64,000 bases of DNA from Allosphingosinicella deserti (GCF_003012735.1 NZ_PXYI01000012.1:1-64000); one strand, 5' to 3'. Positions 42,978-53,406 are shown, counted from the first letter of the stretch. Translations and numbers: made by a program. The notes: generated by a model not told the origin, from the letters alone.

Positions 42978-44735
42978 TCAGATACGTCGCGCCGCGATCA
43001 ACCCCCTCACCGCGTTGCCGATGTAGAACCCGCGATCAAGATCGGCGGTCGTGAGGTCGCTTTCAACCGCCTCGCCCTGCTCCAGCAAAGTCTCTCGCAA
43101 TATTCCCGGCATCAGGCCGCGCGCGAGCGGCGGTGTCGCCAGCACCCCATCGCGCTGGACGAAAATGTTGGTGAAGCTGCCTTCGGTGACGACGCCGCCG
43201 GGATCGACGAATGCCACCTCGAACGCGCCGGCTGCGCTGCGCGCCTGGTCGTAGAAGGCGCGGTCGCTGGTCTTGTGCCGCAGGCGGAAATCGTGGGCGT
43301 CGACGGGGAGCGCGGTGAGCGCGACTGCGACGGGCTCGTCGACATGCTCCGGAAGCGGGCGGACCTCGATCGCGATCGCACCGGTGCGGGAGAGGCGGAG
43401 ACGGACCTTGCGGGCGGTGCGCAAGGTGAAGGTCGCCGCCTGCAGCTCGTTGCGGACGCTGTGGCGATCGAAGGCGAATCCGAGCGCGTCGGCGCTGCGC
43501 CTGATGCGATTGAGATGCCGCTCCAGGAAGGCGAGACCCTCCTCCGGATCGAATCGCATCGTTTCGATCAGGTCGAAGCGCCGGCCTGTCTCCACAAACT
43601 CTCCCTTCGCCAGACATTCTTGCCACTCGTCCGCAGGCTGGCTGTCCGCGACGATTCCCGAACCAAGGCCCATATGTGCAACGCTTTCGCCCGCACGAAG
43701 GGTCAACGTCCGAATGGCGACATTGAACGCGGCTTCGCCGCCCGGCGCAACCCTTCCGATCGAGCCGGTGTAAACGGCGCGCGGCGCCTCCTCGAGCGCG
43801 TCGATCACTTCCATCGCGCGGATCTTGGGTGCCCCCGTTACCGATCCGCACGGGAAGGTGGCGCGGAGGAGCTCGACCGGCCCGATCCCCTCCTCCAGAT
43901 CGGCGACCACCGTCGACGTCATCTGGTGGACGGTCGGGTAGGTTTCGATCGCGAACAGCTGCGGCACGGCAACGCTGCCGGGCTTCGACACCCGCGCGAG
44001 ATCATTGCGAAGAAGATCGACGATCATCAGATTTTCGGCCTGCTGCTTGGGATCCGCCCGCAACAAAGCGGGATCGGTGCCGGCGGCCGCGGTACCCTTC
44101 ATCGGGCGGGCGGTCACCCGGCCGCCTTCGGACACGAAGAAGAGCTCGGGCGAAAGCGAGAGGATCCAGTGCGATCCGGTGAAGACGACGCCGCCCCAGC
44201 CGGCCCGCGCCCGTCGCCGCAGCGCTGCATAGACCGCCATCGGATGGCCGGCGGTCACCACCTCGGCCGCGAAGGTGAGGTTCGCCTGATAGATGTCGCC
44301 GGCGAAGATATGCTCGCGCACCGCGGCGACCGCAGCCTCGTAGCGGGGGCGGCCGACCAAGGGCCGCGGGGCCGCGGCCCAGGCGCCGGCGGGATCCGGG
44401 AGCAGCACCTCGGGATCGACGCGCTCGAAGCGATCGAACAGGCCGAACCAGAGCAAAGGCGGCGCATCGGCGGCCGGGATCCGGCACAAGCCGCCGAGCT
44501 TCGGCTCCAGCGCATGGCCGGCTTCGTAGCCGATGAAGCCAGCGGCATGGACACCGGCGAGCCGCCCGATCGCTGCGTCGACCCCGGCCGGATCCCGCGT
44601 TTCGACGATCTCCCGGGGGCCGCGGTAGAGGCGCGCTTCGCCCTGGAATTCCAGCAGGACGAATGGCGCCCCCGCTTGCCAGAAGCGTAAAGCGGGCGCA
44701 TCTGCCGCGCCGTCAGGAGAGGAAATTTTGGTCAC
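42978..44735 (-). CDS. pabB: Fused aminodeoxychorismate synthase I / aminodeoxychorismate lyase
   Basis: 585 residues from a GTG at 44735; the frame is open further 5', so the start is inferred. Residues ~1-370 are the chorismate-binding PabB/TrpE domain: [42 protein letters not shown] and [12 protein letters not shown]. Residues ~375-585 are a PabC-type PLP-dependent aminotransferase-class-IV lyase ending [13 protein letters not shown]. The fusion makes 4-aminobenzoate for folate from chorismate and glutamine-derived ammonia; the PabA glutaminase is not in the window. Its 5' end overlaps the divergent sdaA start by 8 bases. Confidence 0.9.
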   Translation of the reverse strand: MTKISSPDGAADAPALRFWQAGAPFVLLEFQGEARLYRGPREIVETRDPAGVDAAIGRLAGVHAAGFIGYEAGHALEPKLGGLCRIPAADAPPLLWFGLFDRFERVDPEVLLPDPAGAWAAAPRPLVGRPRYEAAVAAVREHIFAGDIYQANLTFAAEVVTAGHPMAVYAALRRRARAGWGGVVFTGSHWILSLSPELFFVSEGGRVTARPMKGTAAAGTDPALLRADPKQQAENLMIVDLLRNDLARVSKPGSVAVPQLFAIETYPTVHQMTSTVVADLEEGIGPVELLRATFPCGSVTGAPKIRAMEVIDALEEAPRAVYTGSIGRVAPGGEAAFNVAIRTLTLRAGESVAHMGLGSGIVADSQPADEWQECLAKGEFVETGRRFDLIETMRFDPEEGLAFLERHLNRIRRSADALGFAFDRHSVRNELQAATFTLRTARKVRLRLSRTGAIAIEVRPLPEHVDEPVAVALTALPVDAHDFRLRHKTSDRAFYDQARSAAGAFEVAFVDPGGVVTEGSFTNIFVQRDGVLATPPLARGLMPGILRETLLEQGEAVESDLTTADLDRGFYIGNAVRGLIAARRI

Positions 44736-46107
44736 CAGCGTCTTTGATCTCTTCAAGATCGGGGTTGGGCCGTCGAGCTCGCATACCATGGGCCCGATGA
44801 CCGCGGCATGTCGCTTTGTCGAGACATTGCAGCGCAAAAGGTTGTTTGACGCAACTAATCATGTCGCGGTCGACCTCTATGGCTCGCTGGCCCTGACCGG
44901 AAAGGGCCATGCGACCGATCGTGCGGTCTTGCTTGGCCTTGCCGGCGAGCGACCCGACACGGTAGACCCCGACGAGGCCGAGGCGATCGTCGCCCGAATC
45001 CGCGGGACCGGACGGCTTCCGCTCGGCGGCCTGCGCGAGATCGCTTTCGACGAGGCCACCCATCTGCGCTTCCTCCAGCGCGAGCGCCTGCCCCATCATT
45101 CCAACGGCATGCGCTTCACCGCCCTCGACCGGAACGGCGCAACGCTCGAAACGGCGATCTCCTATTCGGTCGGCGGCGGGGCGATCGTCGACGAGGAGGC
45201 AATCGCCCGCAATGCGCCGCCCGCCGGCGCGTGGGACATCCCGTACAATTATCATTGTGCAGACGAACTGCTCGCGATCGCCGCCCGCGAGGGGATCACG
45301 ATCGCCGAAATCGCCCGTGCCAACGAGCGCGCCGGCTATGACGATGCCGAGATAGACGCGCGGCTCGCCGCGATCACCGAGGCGATGTCGGGCTGCATCG
45401 ACCGGGGCATCGGCAAGGAAGGAATTCTGCCCGGCGGCCTCAAGGTCAAACGGCGCGCACCCGGCCTCTACAAATTGCTGCTCGAGCGTGCAGAACGGAC
45501 GCTGTCGGATCCACTGACGGTGCTCGACTGGGTCAATCTGTGGGCGCTGGCGGTCAACGAGGAAAATGCCGCCGGCGGCCGGGTGGTGACCGCGCCGACC
45601 AACGGAGCCGCCGGCATCGTGCCGGCGATCCTACGTTATTATCAGCGCTTCACCCCGCATTCGAATGACGAGGGCGTCCGCACCTTCCTGCTCACGGCGG
45701 CTGCGGTCGGATCGCTGTTCAAGGAGAATGCCTCGATCTCCGGCGCGGAGGTGGGCTGCCAGGGCGAGGTCGGCGTCGCCTGCTCGATGGCCGCCGCAGG
45801 CCTCACCGCGGCGCTCGGCGGGACCAACAGCCAGATCGAGAATGCCGCCGAAATCGGCATGGAGCATAATCTCGGCCTGACCTGCGATCCGGTCGGCGGC
45901 CTCGTCCAGGTGCCGTGCATCGAACGGAACGCGGTCGGCGCGGTCAAGGCGATCGAAGCCTCACGGCTCGCCCTCGTCGGCGACGGATCGCACCGGGTGA
46001 GCCTCGACCAGGTGATCGAGACGATGCGCAAGACCGGGCTCGACATGAACGAGCGCTACAAGGAAACATCGCAGGGCGGCCTGGCGGTCAATGTGGTGGA
46101 GTGCTGA
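44728..46107 (+). CDS. sdaA: L-serine ammonia-lyase (4Fe-4S)
   Basis: 459 residues. Both domains of the single-chain bacterial L-serine dehydratase are present: the N-terminal [19 protein letters not shown] and the C-terminal [37 protein letters not shown] and [20 protein letters not shown], which include the iron-sulfur cysteines. It deaminates serine to pyruvate and is oxygen-sensitive. Translation appears to begin at a TTG at 44728 behind AGGAG; no ATG fits the conserved N-terminus. Its stop (TGA) abuts the kptA stop with no gap. Confidence 0.93.
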   Translation: MVTSVFDLFKIGVGPSSSHTMGPMTAACRFVETLQRKRLFDATNHVAVDLYGSLALTGKGHATDRAVLLGLAGERPDTVDPDEAEAIVARIRGTGRLPLGGLREIAFDEATHLRFLQRERLPHHSNGMRFTALDRNGATLETAISYSVGGGAIVDEEAIARNAPPAGAWDIPYNYHCADELLAIAAREGITIAEIARANERAGYDDAEIDARLAAITEAMSGCIDRGIGKEGILPGGLKVKRRAPGLYKLLLERAERTLSDPLTVLDWVNLWALAVNEENAAGGRVVTAPTNGAAGIVPAILRYYQRFTPHSNDEGVRTFLLTAAAVGSLFKENASISGAEVGCQGEVGVACSMAAAGLTAALGGTNSQIENAAEIGMEHNLGLTCDPVGGLVQVPCIERNAVGAVKAIEASRLALVGDGSHRVSLDQVIETMRKTGLDMNERYKETSQGGLAVNVVEC

Positions 46108-46656
46108 TCAGCGCGGGTCCGACAGTATCGCGAGGAAGCACGGCGGCACGCTGTCGGTCAGCCAGACGCCATTGGCGCTCCTGAAGAAGACATAGCCCTC
46201 CGCCGCCATTCGGCGGGACGCGATTTCGAGGATCACCGTTTCCCCGGCGCGGCGCCGGGCCACCTTTTCGGCGGTCTCGACGTGGTGGCTGAGATGAACA
46301 TATTGACGCCGGCTTTTGATCAGCCCCTGCTCCAGGATCGACCCCAGGAAGCGCCGACTGGTCCCGTGGAACAGGATCGTGGGCGGTGCCGCAGCGTCCA
46401 GGCCGAGATCGACCGAGACGCTGTGCCCCTGATTCGCGCGGATGCGCTCTCCGCTCTCGTCGAACGCGAACCGCTGCTTGTCGCTGCCGGCCACCAGCCG
46501 CTCGAGGTCTTCGCGAGAGAAGGTGCCGAAGCGGCTGCGCAGCGCCGCGACCACGGCCCCGGTCGGCACCCAGCCCTGCGGGTCCAGCGTCAGCCCGGCG
46601 CGCTCCGGCTGGTGGCGGAGCAGGAGCGACAGGAATTTACTGATCTGTTTCGTCAT
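46108..46656 (-). CDS. kptA: RNA 2'-phosphotransferase, Tpt1/KptA family
   Basis: 182 residues. TKQISKFLSLLLRHQPERAG is the family N-terminus, and FHGTSRRFLGSILEQGL, YVHLSH and VILEI mark the NAD-binding lobe. Yeast Tpt1 removes the splice-junction 2'-phosphate from tRNA using NAD; bacterial KptA has the activity, but its natural substrate is unsettled because bacteria lack that splicing route. Length is normal and the start at 46656 fits the family. It is convergent with sdaA and divergent (47 bases) from the CDF gene. Confidence 0.9.
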   Translation of the reverse strand: MTKQISKFLSLLLRHQPERAGLTLDPQGWVPTGAVVAALRSRFGTFSREDLERLVAGSDKQRFAFDESGERIRANQGHSVSVDLGLDAAAPPTILFHGTSRRFLGSILEQGLIKSRRQYVHLSHHVETAEKVARRRAGETVILEIASRRMAAEGYVFFRSANGVWLTDSVPPCFLAILSDPR

Positions 46657-46703
46657 TTCCCTGGAAACGCGATGATCGTCCACCCGTTCACCGGCCCCGG
46701 ATA

Positions 46704-47621
46704 ATGGAGGATCGAGTGGCCGGCGGTTCGAAGAAGGTCGTGTTCGCAGCGCTCGGTGCAAACCTCGGCATTGCCGCGGCCAAGTTCGTCGGCGCGGCGA
46801 TGACCGGATCGTCGGCGATGCTGTCGGAGGCCATACACAGTGTCGTCGACACGGGAAACCAGGGCCTGCTGCTGCTCGGCATGAAGCGCTCGCAGCGGCC
46901 GGCCGATGCGCGCCACCCGTTCGGCTATAGCCGCGAAATCTACTTCTGGAGCTTCGTCGTCGCCGTGCTGCTGTTCGCAGCCGGCGGCGGGGTCGCGATC
47001 TACGAAGGCCTCCACAAGATCGCCGATCCGGAACCGATCGAGAATGCGCTGGTCAATTACGTCATCCTCGGCGTGGCGGTTGTCATGGAGCTCAGCTCGT
47101 TCGCCGTCGCCTATCGCGAGTTTCGCGACACCAATCCGAATTGCAGCTGGTGGCGGGCGGTGCGCGAGGCCAAGGATCCGGTGACCTTCGTCGTCCTGTT
47201 CGAGGACACCGCCGCCTTGCTCGGGCTCGTGGCGGCGCTGACCGGTCTTTCGCTCGCCCACCTTCTTGGTATCCCCGAGTTCGACGGCGTCGCCTCGATC
47301 GTCATCGGGGTAATCCTGATCGTCGCCTCGTCGCTGCTCGCCCGCGAGACGATGGGGCTGATCATCGGCGAATCGGCGCTCCCGTCCGTGCTTGCCGACA
47401 TCGAGCGGCTGATCCGCGACGGCGAGGGCGTCGCTGAAGTCCGCGACATCGCTTCGGTGCATCTCGGCCCGCACGACATCGTCGTCACCGCCGCAGTCGA
47501 CTTCAACGATCGGCTGAGCGCGGCGGAGGTCGAGCGGAGCGTCGCTGCGATTTGCGCCGCGGTCCGGGAGGCGCAGGCCGACGTCCGCCACCTCTATCTG
47601 GCGCCGACCTCCTTCGCCTGA
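46704..47621 (+). CDS. Cation diffusion facilitator family transporter
   Basis: 305 residues. SEAIHSVVDTGNQ with H45 and D49 supplies the first metal site of a CDF exporter, HPFGYSREIYFWSFV is the conserved helix-3 entry, and about six helices are followed by a short cytosolic domain (SVHLGPHDIVVTAAVDFND). It exports a divalent cation (Zn, Fe or Mn) from the cytosol by proton exchange. The start overlaps no neighbour and the stop lies 1 base from that of the convergent serine hydrolase. Confidence 0.88.
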   Translation: MEDRVAGGSKKVVFAALGANLGIAAAKFVGAAMTGSSAMLSEAIHSVVDTGNQGLLLLGMKRSQRPADARHPFGYSREIYFWSFVVAVLLFAAGGGVAIYEGLHKIADPEPIENALVNYVILGVAVVMELSSFAVAYREFRDTNPNCSWWRAVREAKDPVTFVVLFEDTAALLGLVAALTGLSLAHLLGIPEFDGVASIVIGVILIVASSLLARETMGLIIGESALPSVLADIERLIRDGEGVAEVRDIASVHLGPHDIVVTAAVDFNDRLSAAEVERSVAAICAAVREAQADVRHLYLAPTSFA

Positions 47622-47622
47622 C

Positions 47623-48807
47623 CTATGGGACTTGGGCGAGCCATTCCTCGATCGTGCGGTAGGCGGAGCGGCCGCGCGGCGCATCCTCGGCGATGCCGGT
47701 GGCGAAATAGGCGACGCCGGTGCCGCTTGCACGGTCGACCCACAGGCCGGAGCGCACGCGATAGGCGTCGCCGGCATGGCCGACCCGGGGAACGCCGTCT
47801 CCGAACGGATCGTCGCCCGGCGCGCAGGCAGCGAGGATCTGCACGGCAAGGCCGTAGGCGCAGTAGAAATTTTCGTCGGTCGCACCGTTCTCCCCATCCG
47901 AGCGCCATTCGCCCCTGGTCATCTCGGCGAGCGAGGCGGGGGAGAGGAACGGCGTTCCGTCGGGCAAGCGCCCATCCCGCAACAGGAGCTGCCCGACCCC
48001 GGCAAGACCGGCAGCGGAGATCCTGAGTCCGCCCTGCGGGGAGAACAGGGCGCCGTTGGTGCCGATCCGATAGGCGTTCCAGTCGCAGCTGCCATCCGCC
48101 GCAGGGGTTACCGGACAGGGTGGAGGCGCACCCTTGAGATCATCGCGCAGGATCTCGCCGTCTTGCGCATACAGGATCACCGCGCGATCGATTGCGCGTT
48201 CGGAGCAGGTCGTCCAGTTGAAGCACGCGTCGAGCGCGAGCGGCTCCAGGACAAGGCGCTGGATGAGGCGATCGAAGCGCTCGCCCGACGCTTTCTCCAT
48301 CACCGTCGCGACGACGGGGAAGTTGAGATTGGAATAGCGGAAGAAGGTCCCCGGCGGATGCGCGGCGTCGAACGCCTTGGGATCGGCGAGCGCGGCCTGG
48401 ACGGTGCGATCGAGCGGGATCACATAGTCGACCTCGTCCTGCAGGCTGGATCGGTGCGAAAGCAGCAGGCGGAGGGTGATCGGACGATCCGGAAAGGCCG
48501 GGTTGCGCAGCGGCCAGCCGAGCCAGCGCGAGACATCGGCGTCGAGATCCAGATTCCCCGCCTCGACCATCCGCATGACGCCCAGGGCGACGACCAGCTT
48601 GCTGATCGACGCGACCCGCACCGGATCGCCGACGGTGAGCCGCCGTCCCGCCGCGCGATCCGCAAACCCGTCGGCACCGGATCCGGTGGGCCGCGCCGCA
48701 TCGAACGTCACCCAGGCATAAGCGGCGTGCGGCGGTGGCGCCGCGGCACGCGGCACAGCCGCGCAACCGGAGAGGGCGAGCGCAAGGAGGGCGAGGCGCG
48801 GCTTCAT
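47623..48807 (-). CDS. Serine hydrolase lipoprotein, beta-lactamase family
   Basis: 394 residues. A lipobox (LALSGC, Cys15) predicts membrane anchoring. The class C beta-lactamase-like domain has SxxK at S67-I-S-K70, YxN at Y158-S-N160 and GHAGDAY in the HxG position. RLLLSHRSSLQDEVDY is the typical segment after SxxK. Four cysteines at 195-240 may form disulfides. It is probably a periplasmic esterase or peptidase; the exact substrate is unknown. It is divergent from the M49-like peptidase gene. Confidence 0.88.
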   Translation of the reverse strand: MKPRLALLALALSGCAAVPRAAAPPPHAAYAWVTFDAARPTGSGADGFADRAAGRRLTVGDPVRVASISKLVVALGVMRMVEAGNLDLDADVSRWLGWPLRNPAFPDRPITLRLLLSHRSSLQDEVDYVIPLDRTVQAALADPKAFDAAHPPGTFFRYSNLNFPVVATVMEKASGERFDRLIQRLVLEPLALDACFNWTTCSERAIDRAVILYAQDGEILRDDLKGAPPPCPVTPAADGSCDWNAYRIGTNGALFSPQGGLRISAAGLAGVGQLLLRDGRLPDGTPFLSPASLAEMTRGEWRSDGENGATDENFYCAYGLAVQILAACAPGDDPFGDGVPRVGHAGDAYRVRSGLWVDRASGTGVAYFATGIAEDAPRGRSAYRTIEEWLAQVP

Positions 48808-48924
48808 GCCACGAGCCTAGTCACCCGCCGCACCGGCGCAAGGGCAATGGCCTTCACCGCGGCGGAAGCCTTGCGCCGGGGCGCCGGGGTGGCATGATCG
48901 CGCCCTGATCATATCGGAGCCTCC

Positions 48925-50733
48925 ATGAACCTTCCCGGCTTTCGCCGACTGGCCTGCTGCGTCACCGCTGCCGCGCTCACCCTCACCGCAACCCCGCCGA
49001 GCGGCGCGCAGCCAGCCGGAGCGGTGAGCCCGGAATGGAGCCCGGCGCTGGTCAGCGAAATCCTCGACAAGACGCAGACCACCCGTCTGGCGCCGAGCCT
49101 CGCCCAGCTCGATGCCGGCGAACGAATCGCGGTTGCCAAGCTGATCGAAGTCGGGCGCATCTTCCAGACCATCTACGAGCTCCAGCGGCACCGGAGCGCG
49201 CCTGACGTGCGGGCCTCCCTGGCCCGGCGCACCGATGTGCATGGCCGGAACCTCGCCACCTTGTACCGGCTGTTCCAGGGTCCGATCGCCACCACGCTCG
49301 ACAACAAGCGCGTGCCGTTCGCCGCAGTGGCGGACGCGCCGCCGGGCAAGAACGTCTATCCGTGGGACCTCACCAAAGCCGAGCTCGATTTCTATGTCGC
49401 CGCCCATCCTGCGGAACGCCCGGCGCTGACCCACCTGCGGTCGGTGGTGCGGCGCGCCGAGATGGCCGTGCTCCGGCGCGACCTCGGCAAGCTTCGCCAA
49501 TATCCGGTGCTCGATACGCTTCATCCCGGGGTGCGGGCGCGGCTCGAGCGGCTTTCGAAGGCGCCCGACCGGCGCATCCTCTACGCCATTCCCTATTCGC
49601 TCGCTTATGCCGACGAGATGATCGAGGCGCACCGGCTGCTCGAGGAGGCCGCCGCTGCGGTCGAGCCGAGCGACACGGAGTTCGCCAGATTTCTGCGCAA
49701 CCGCGGCCGCGACCTGCTCTCCAACGACTATGAATCGGGTGACGCGGCCTGGCTGAAGGGCAGGTTCAAGAATTTGAACGCGCAGATCGGCGCCTATGAA
49801 ACCTATGACGACGAGCTGTACGGCATTCGAGCCTTCTACAGTCTCAGCCTGCTCGTCGCCCGGAATGCGGAAGGCGGCGCGCTGCGCAAGGCGATGCAGG
49901 GCCTGCAGGCGCTGGAGGATTCGCTGCCGACCGAGCGCCACAAGAAGGTCGAGGAGACGATCCCGGTCGGAGTCTACGACGTGATTGCCGATTTCGGCCA
50001 GTCGCGCGGTGCCAACACCGCCACCAACCTGCCCAACGAGGCCTATCTCAATGCGCGCTACGGCAGCATCATCCTGCTGCGCGCCAACATCATGCGCGAT
50101 CCCGGCATCTTCCGCGGCAACGGCGACACGTTCGCGGCCGCAATTGCGGCGCCCTATGCCGGACACCTGACCGCCGACGCCAATTTCTATCGGACCTTGT
50201 GGCACGAGGTCGGCCATTATCTCGGCCCGGACACCACCCGCAGTGGCGAAGCGCTCGACGTGGCGCTCGGGCCGGATGCGAGCCTGATCGAGGAGATGAA
50301 GGCGGATCTCGTCTCGCTCTACGTGGCGAAGGAGCTCGGCCGCCGCGGCTATTATTCCGCCGACCAGCTCCGGTCCGTCTACGCCAGCGGCGTGCTGCGC
50401 ATGCTCCAGAACAACCGGCCGCGGCGCGAGCAGCCCTACAACATGATGCAGCTGATGCAGTGGAACTGGTTCCTGGACCGCGGCGTGCTGACCTTCGACC
50501 CCGCAACCGGCAAGATGAAGATCGCCTACGATCGCTATCACGAGGCGGTGCGCACATTGCTCGCGCAGGTGATCGCACTGCAGGAGAAGGGCGATCGTGC
50601 CGCGGCCGAGGCGTTCATCACCCGCTGGGGCCGCTGGGAGGAGCCGCTCCACGGCCGCGTCGCATCCGCCATCCGCGCCCAGCAGCGCACCCGCTACCGG
50701 CTGTTCGACTATGCCGCACTGGAAGGGCGCTGA
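48925..50733 (+). CDS. Secreted M49-like (dipeptidyl-peptidase III-related) metallopeptidase
   Basis: 602 residues with a signal peptide (LACCVTAAALTLTATPPSGA). The zinc site is HEVGH at 427-431 in LWHEVGHYLGPD, plus EEMKAD at 456-461 (LIEEMKADLVSLYV) supplying the third ligand. Together with the surrounding sequence this recalls M49 dipeptidyl-peptidase III relatives. It shows a five-residue HExxH instead of the six-residue HExxGH of classical DPP III. It probably removes dipeptides in the periplasm. The family call is by pattern, so another gluzincin family is possible. Confidence 0.75.
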   Translation: MNLPGFRRLACCVTAAALTLTATPPSGAQPAGAVSPEWSPALVSEILDKTQTTRLAPSLAQLDAGERIAVAKLIEVGRIFQTIYELQRHRSAPDVRASLARRTDVHGRNLATLYRLFQGPIATTLDNKRVPFAAVADAPPGKNVYPWDLTKAELDFYVAAHPAERPALTHLRSVVRRAEMAVLRRDLGKLRQYPVLDTLHPGVRARLERLSKAPDRRILYAIPYSLAYADEMIEAHRLLEEAAAAVEPSDTEFARFLRNRGRDLLSNDYESGDAAWLKGRFKNLNAQIGAYETYDDELYGIRAFYSLSLLVARNAEGGALRKAMQGLQALEDSLPTERHKKVEETIPVGVYDVIADFGQSRGANTATNLPNEAYLNARYGSIILLRANIMRDPGIFRGNGDTFAAAIAAPYAGHLTADANFYRTLWHEVGHYLGPDTTRSGEALDVALGPDASLIEEMKADLVSLYVAKELGRRGYYSADQLRSVYASGVLRMLQNNRPRREQPYNMMQLMQWNWFLDRGVLTFDPATGKMKIAYDRYHEAVRTLLAQVIALQEKGDRAAAEAFITRWGRWEEPLHGRVASAIRAQQRTRYRLFDYAALEGR

Positions 50734-50775
50734 CCCCCTCGGGTCGACCGGTTGCAACTTCGCCCCGGCCGGGCC

Positions 50776-51450
50776 ATGTCGCCGGAGATGAGCAACCCTC
50801 CCCTGAAGGCCGTGATCATCCCGGTCACGCCGCTGCAGCAGAACAGCACCCTTCTCTGGTGCACCAGGACGATGCGCGGTGCCTTCACCGATCCCGGCGG
50901 CGATCTCGACCGGCTGAAGGCCGCGGCCGTGCAACACGGTGTGACGGTGGAGAAAATCCTGCTCACCCACGGCCATATCGACCATTGCGGATCCGCCAAG
51001 ATCCTTGCCGAGGAATTGGGCGTGCCGATCGAAGGCCCGCACGAGGACGACCGCTTCTGGATCGCACGGCTGGAGGATGACGGCCGCAGCTACGGTATCC
51101 GCGGCAAGCCGTTCGAATCGGACCGGTGGCTGGTCAACGGCGACACCGCGACCGTCGGCGAACTGACCTTCGACGTCTATCATTGCCCGGGCCACACGCC
51201 CGGGCACGTCGTCTTCCACCATCCCGAATCGAAACTCGCGATCGTCGGCGACGTGCTGTTCCGCGGCTCGATCGGCCGAACCGATTTCCCGATGGGGAAC
51301 CATCAGGACCTGATCGACGCGATCACCACCCGGCTGTGGCCGCTCGGCGACGACACCGCCTTCGTTCCGGGGCACGGACCGATGAGCACGTTCGGACAGG
51401 AGCGCAAGACCAACCCGTTCGTCGCCGACCAGGTTCTCGCGGGGGCCTGA
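50776..51450 (+). CDS. MBL-fold hydrolase, glyoxalase II-like
   Basis: 224 residues from the ATG at 50776 (the ATG at 50788 is also possible). Binuclear metal motif THGHIDHCG, then YHCPGHTPGHVVFH, IVGDVLFRGSIGRTDFPMGN and FVPGHGPMS mark the YcbL-type glyoxalase II subgroup of metallo-beta-lactamase proteins. It probably hydrolyses a glutathione thioester such as S-D-lactoylglutathione in the cytosol. It follows the M49-like gene closely. Confidence 0.88.
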   Translation: MSPEMSNPPLKAVIIPVTPLQQNSTLLWCTRTMRGAFTDPGGDLDRLKAAAVQHGVTVEKILLTHGHIDHCGSAKILAEELGVPIEGPHEDDRFWIARLEDDGRSYGIRGKPFESDRWLVNGDTATVGELTFDVYHCPGHTPGHVVFHHPESKLAIVGDVLFRGSIGRTDFPMGNHQDLIDAITTRLWPLGDDTAFVPGHGPMSTFGQERKTNPFVADQVLAGA

Positions 51451-51506
51451 CGCACGACAGGGCCTGACCGCCGACACGCCTCGAGAAGGACGTTCCCGAC
51501 GTCCGA

Positions 51507-51953
51507 TCAGCGCGACGCGTGCACCGGCGCCTGCGCGTAGGTGACCGCGCCCTGCGGCCGGAAGGTCGAGGCGAGGACCAGGGCGTAGCCGGCGAGCCCG
51601 GCGAGGGTGAGCCAGGTGATGAGGATTCCGATCAGCCGGAGCGGATTGGGCGCCGGGCGATCGAGCCCGAAAGGATGGAGCAATCGCCCGACGATGTAGA
51701 GCGCGCCGACGCCCCACAGCCAGGTCGGCGATCCCGCGGCGAGCTCGACGAGCGCAAGCAGGATCAGCACGAACGGCGTATATTCGACGAAATTGGCCTG
51801 CGCCCGCATCGCGTTGACGATCCTGTCGTTGCCGCCGTCGCCGACCGAGACCTTGTGCCGCAGACGGAGCCTGCTGATCCGAGTCCCGAGCCAGATGTTG
51901 ATCAGCGCCGCACCGGCGGCAATGGTAAGCGTGATCGGCAGCGTGAACGTCAT
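51507..51953 (-). CDS. MAPEG family membrane protein
   Basis: 148 residues, four helices. MRAQANFVEYTPFVLILLAL with the NAMRAQANFVEY core is the MAPEG signature, and HPFGLDRP follows in the third loop. The family includes glutathione-dependent membrane enzymes; bacterial members are mostly uncharacterised. The ATG at 51953 is the natural start before helix 1. It is convergent with the glyoxalase-II-like gene, an intriguing glutathione neighbour, though co-function is only inference. Confidence 0.85.
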   Translation of the reverse strand: MTFTLPITLTIAAGAALINIWLGTRISRLRLRHKVSVGDGGNDRIVNAMRAQANFVEYTPFVLILLALVELAAGSPTWLWGVGALYIVGRLLHPFGLDRPAPNPLRLIGILITWLTLAGLAGYALVLASTFRPQGAVTYAQAPVHASR

Positions 51954-52146
51954 CGCATCTTCTCTCCTGGGTGCGCCCTGCTCTCTCATGGGAAGCACGT
52001 GCTTGCAACAACCCGCAAAATCGCTATAGGGCACACCGCTCAGGCGCGAGCACCCGGCCGCCATGGCCAGCGGCCGACCAAGCCGTTGACCATTGGCCGC
52101 TCGCTCGCCACATCAACGAACCCGATCGATTGGAACAGGTGCCAGG

Positions 52147-52326
52147 ATGGCCGTCCCTAAGAGAAAAACTTCGCCCTCGAAGCGCAACATGCGCCGCAGC
52201 CATGACTCGCTGAAGCCGGTGAACTTCCAGGAATGCTCGAATTGCGGCGAGCTGCACCTTCCGCACAATCTGTGCACCGGTTGCGGCCACTATAACGGAC
52301 GCGAAGTCCTGCCGGTCGAGGCCTAA
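52147..52326 (+). CDS. rpmF: 50S ribosomal protein L32
   Basis: 59 residues. [20 protein letters not shown] is the standard L32 start, and the zinc ribbon is [18 protein letters not shown] with four cysteines. It is part of the large ribosomal subunit. AGG precedes the ATG at 52147. plsX follows after 33 bases, the widely conserved rpmF-plsX-fabH order that ties ribosome and membrane-lipid synthesis. Confidence 0.96.
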   Translation: MAVPKRKTSPSKRNMRRSHDSLKPVNFQECSNCGELHLPHNLCTGCGHYNGREVLPVEA

Positions 52327-52359
52327 GGCCGAAATCCGGCGATTCAGGAGACGGCATCA

Positions 52360-53406
52360 GTGGTAAGCTCGCCACGGATCGCAATTGACGCGATGGGTGG
52401 CGATGTCGGACCCGCGGTCATGTGCGCGGGGGCCGCGCTTGCGCATAGCCGCCGGCCTGATCTCTCGTTCCTGCTGTTCGGCGACGAATCCGCAATTCGG
52501 GCGGAGCTCGCCGCGCATCCGGCGATCGCCGGCGTCACCGAGATCGTCCACACGCCGGACACGATTTCGGCCGCGGACAAGCCGAGCCAGGCGATCCGCC
52601 GCAGCAAGACCACGTCGATGGGTCGCGCCATCGCCGCCGTGAAGGCCGGCGAGGCGCATGCGGCCGTTTCGGGCGGCAATACCGGCGCGCTGATGGCGAT
52701 GGCCAAGCTCACCTTCCGGACGATGAAGGGCATCGACCGCCCTGCCCTCGCCGCGTTGCTACCGACATTGGGCGACAACGATCTGGTGATGCTCGATCTC
52801 GGCGCGAACACCGAATCGGATGCCCGCAACCTCGTCCAGTTCGCCGTCATGGGCGCCGCTTACGCCCGCGTCGTGCTCGACCTCGAATCGCCCCGCGTGC
52901 AGCTGCTCAACATCGGCACCGAGGAATTGAAGGGCACCGACGAATTGAAGGACGCTGCGGCGATCCTTCGCGAGGCCGACTATCTCGGCATGCGTTTCGA
53001 AGGCTTCATCGAGGGCGACAAGATCTCGCGCGGCGACGTCGACGTCGTCGTCACCGACGGCTTTTCCGGGAATATCGCCTTGAAATCGCTCGAGGGCACC
53101 GCCCGCTTCGTGACGGACCTGCTCCGCCGCGCCTTTACCAGCTCGTTGCGCTCGAAGATCGGCTTTCTGATCTCGCGCCCGGCGACCGAGCTGCTGAAAC
53201 ACCATCTCGATCCCAACAACCACAATGGCGCGGTCTTCCTTGGCCTCAACGGGCTGGTGGTGAAGAGCCACGGCAGCGCCAACGAAAAAGGCGTCGCCAA
53301 CGCGATCCGGGTCGCGGCGCGAATGGTTCGCGAGGATCTCACCCGCAAGATCATCGAGGATCTCGACAACATTTCCGCCCACCGCATCGAGCAGGCCGCG
53401 AAATGA
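52360..53406 (+). CDS. plsX: Phosphate acyltransferase PlsX
   Basis: 348 residues. [15 protein letters not shown] opens the family fold; ISGGNTG-type [15 protein letters not shown] and [20 protein letters not shown] are signatures, as is [18 protein letters not shown]. It makes acyl-phosphate from acyl-ACP for phospholipid synthesis (PlsX/PlsY route). Translation starts at a GTG at 52360 with AGGAG about 10 bases upstream. The stop overlaps the fabH start (ATGA). Confidence 0.96.
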   Translation: MVSSPRIAIDAMGGDVGPAVMCAGAALAHSRRPDLSFLLFGDESAIRAELAAHPAIAGVTEIVHTPDTISAADKPSQAIRRSKTTSMGRAIAAVKAGEAHAAVSGGNTGALMAMAKLTFRTMKGIDRPALAALLPTLGDNDLVMLDLGANTESDARNLVQFAVMGAAYARVVLDLESPRVQLLNIGTEELKGTDELKDAAAILREADYLGMRFEGFIEGDKISRGDVDVVVTDGFSGNIALKSLEGTARFVTDLLRRAFTSSLRSKIGFLISRPATELLKHHLDPNNHNGAVFLGLNGLVVKSHGSANEKGVANAIRVAARMVREDLTRKIIEDLDNISAHRIEQAAK

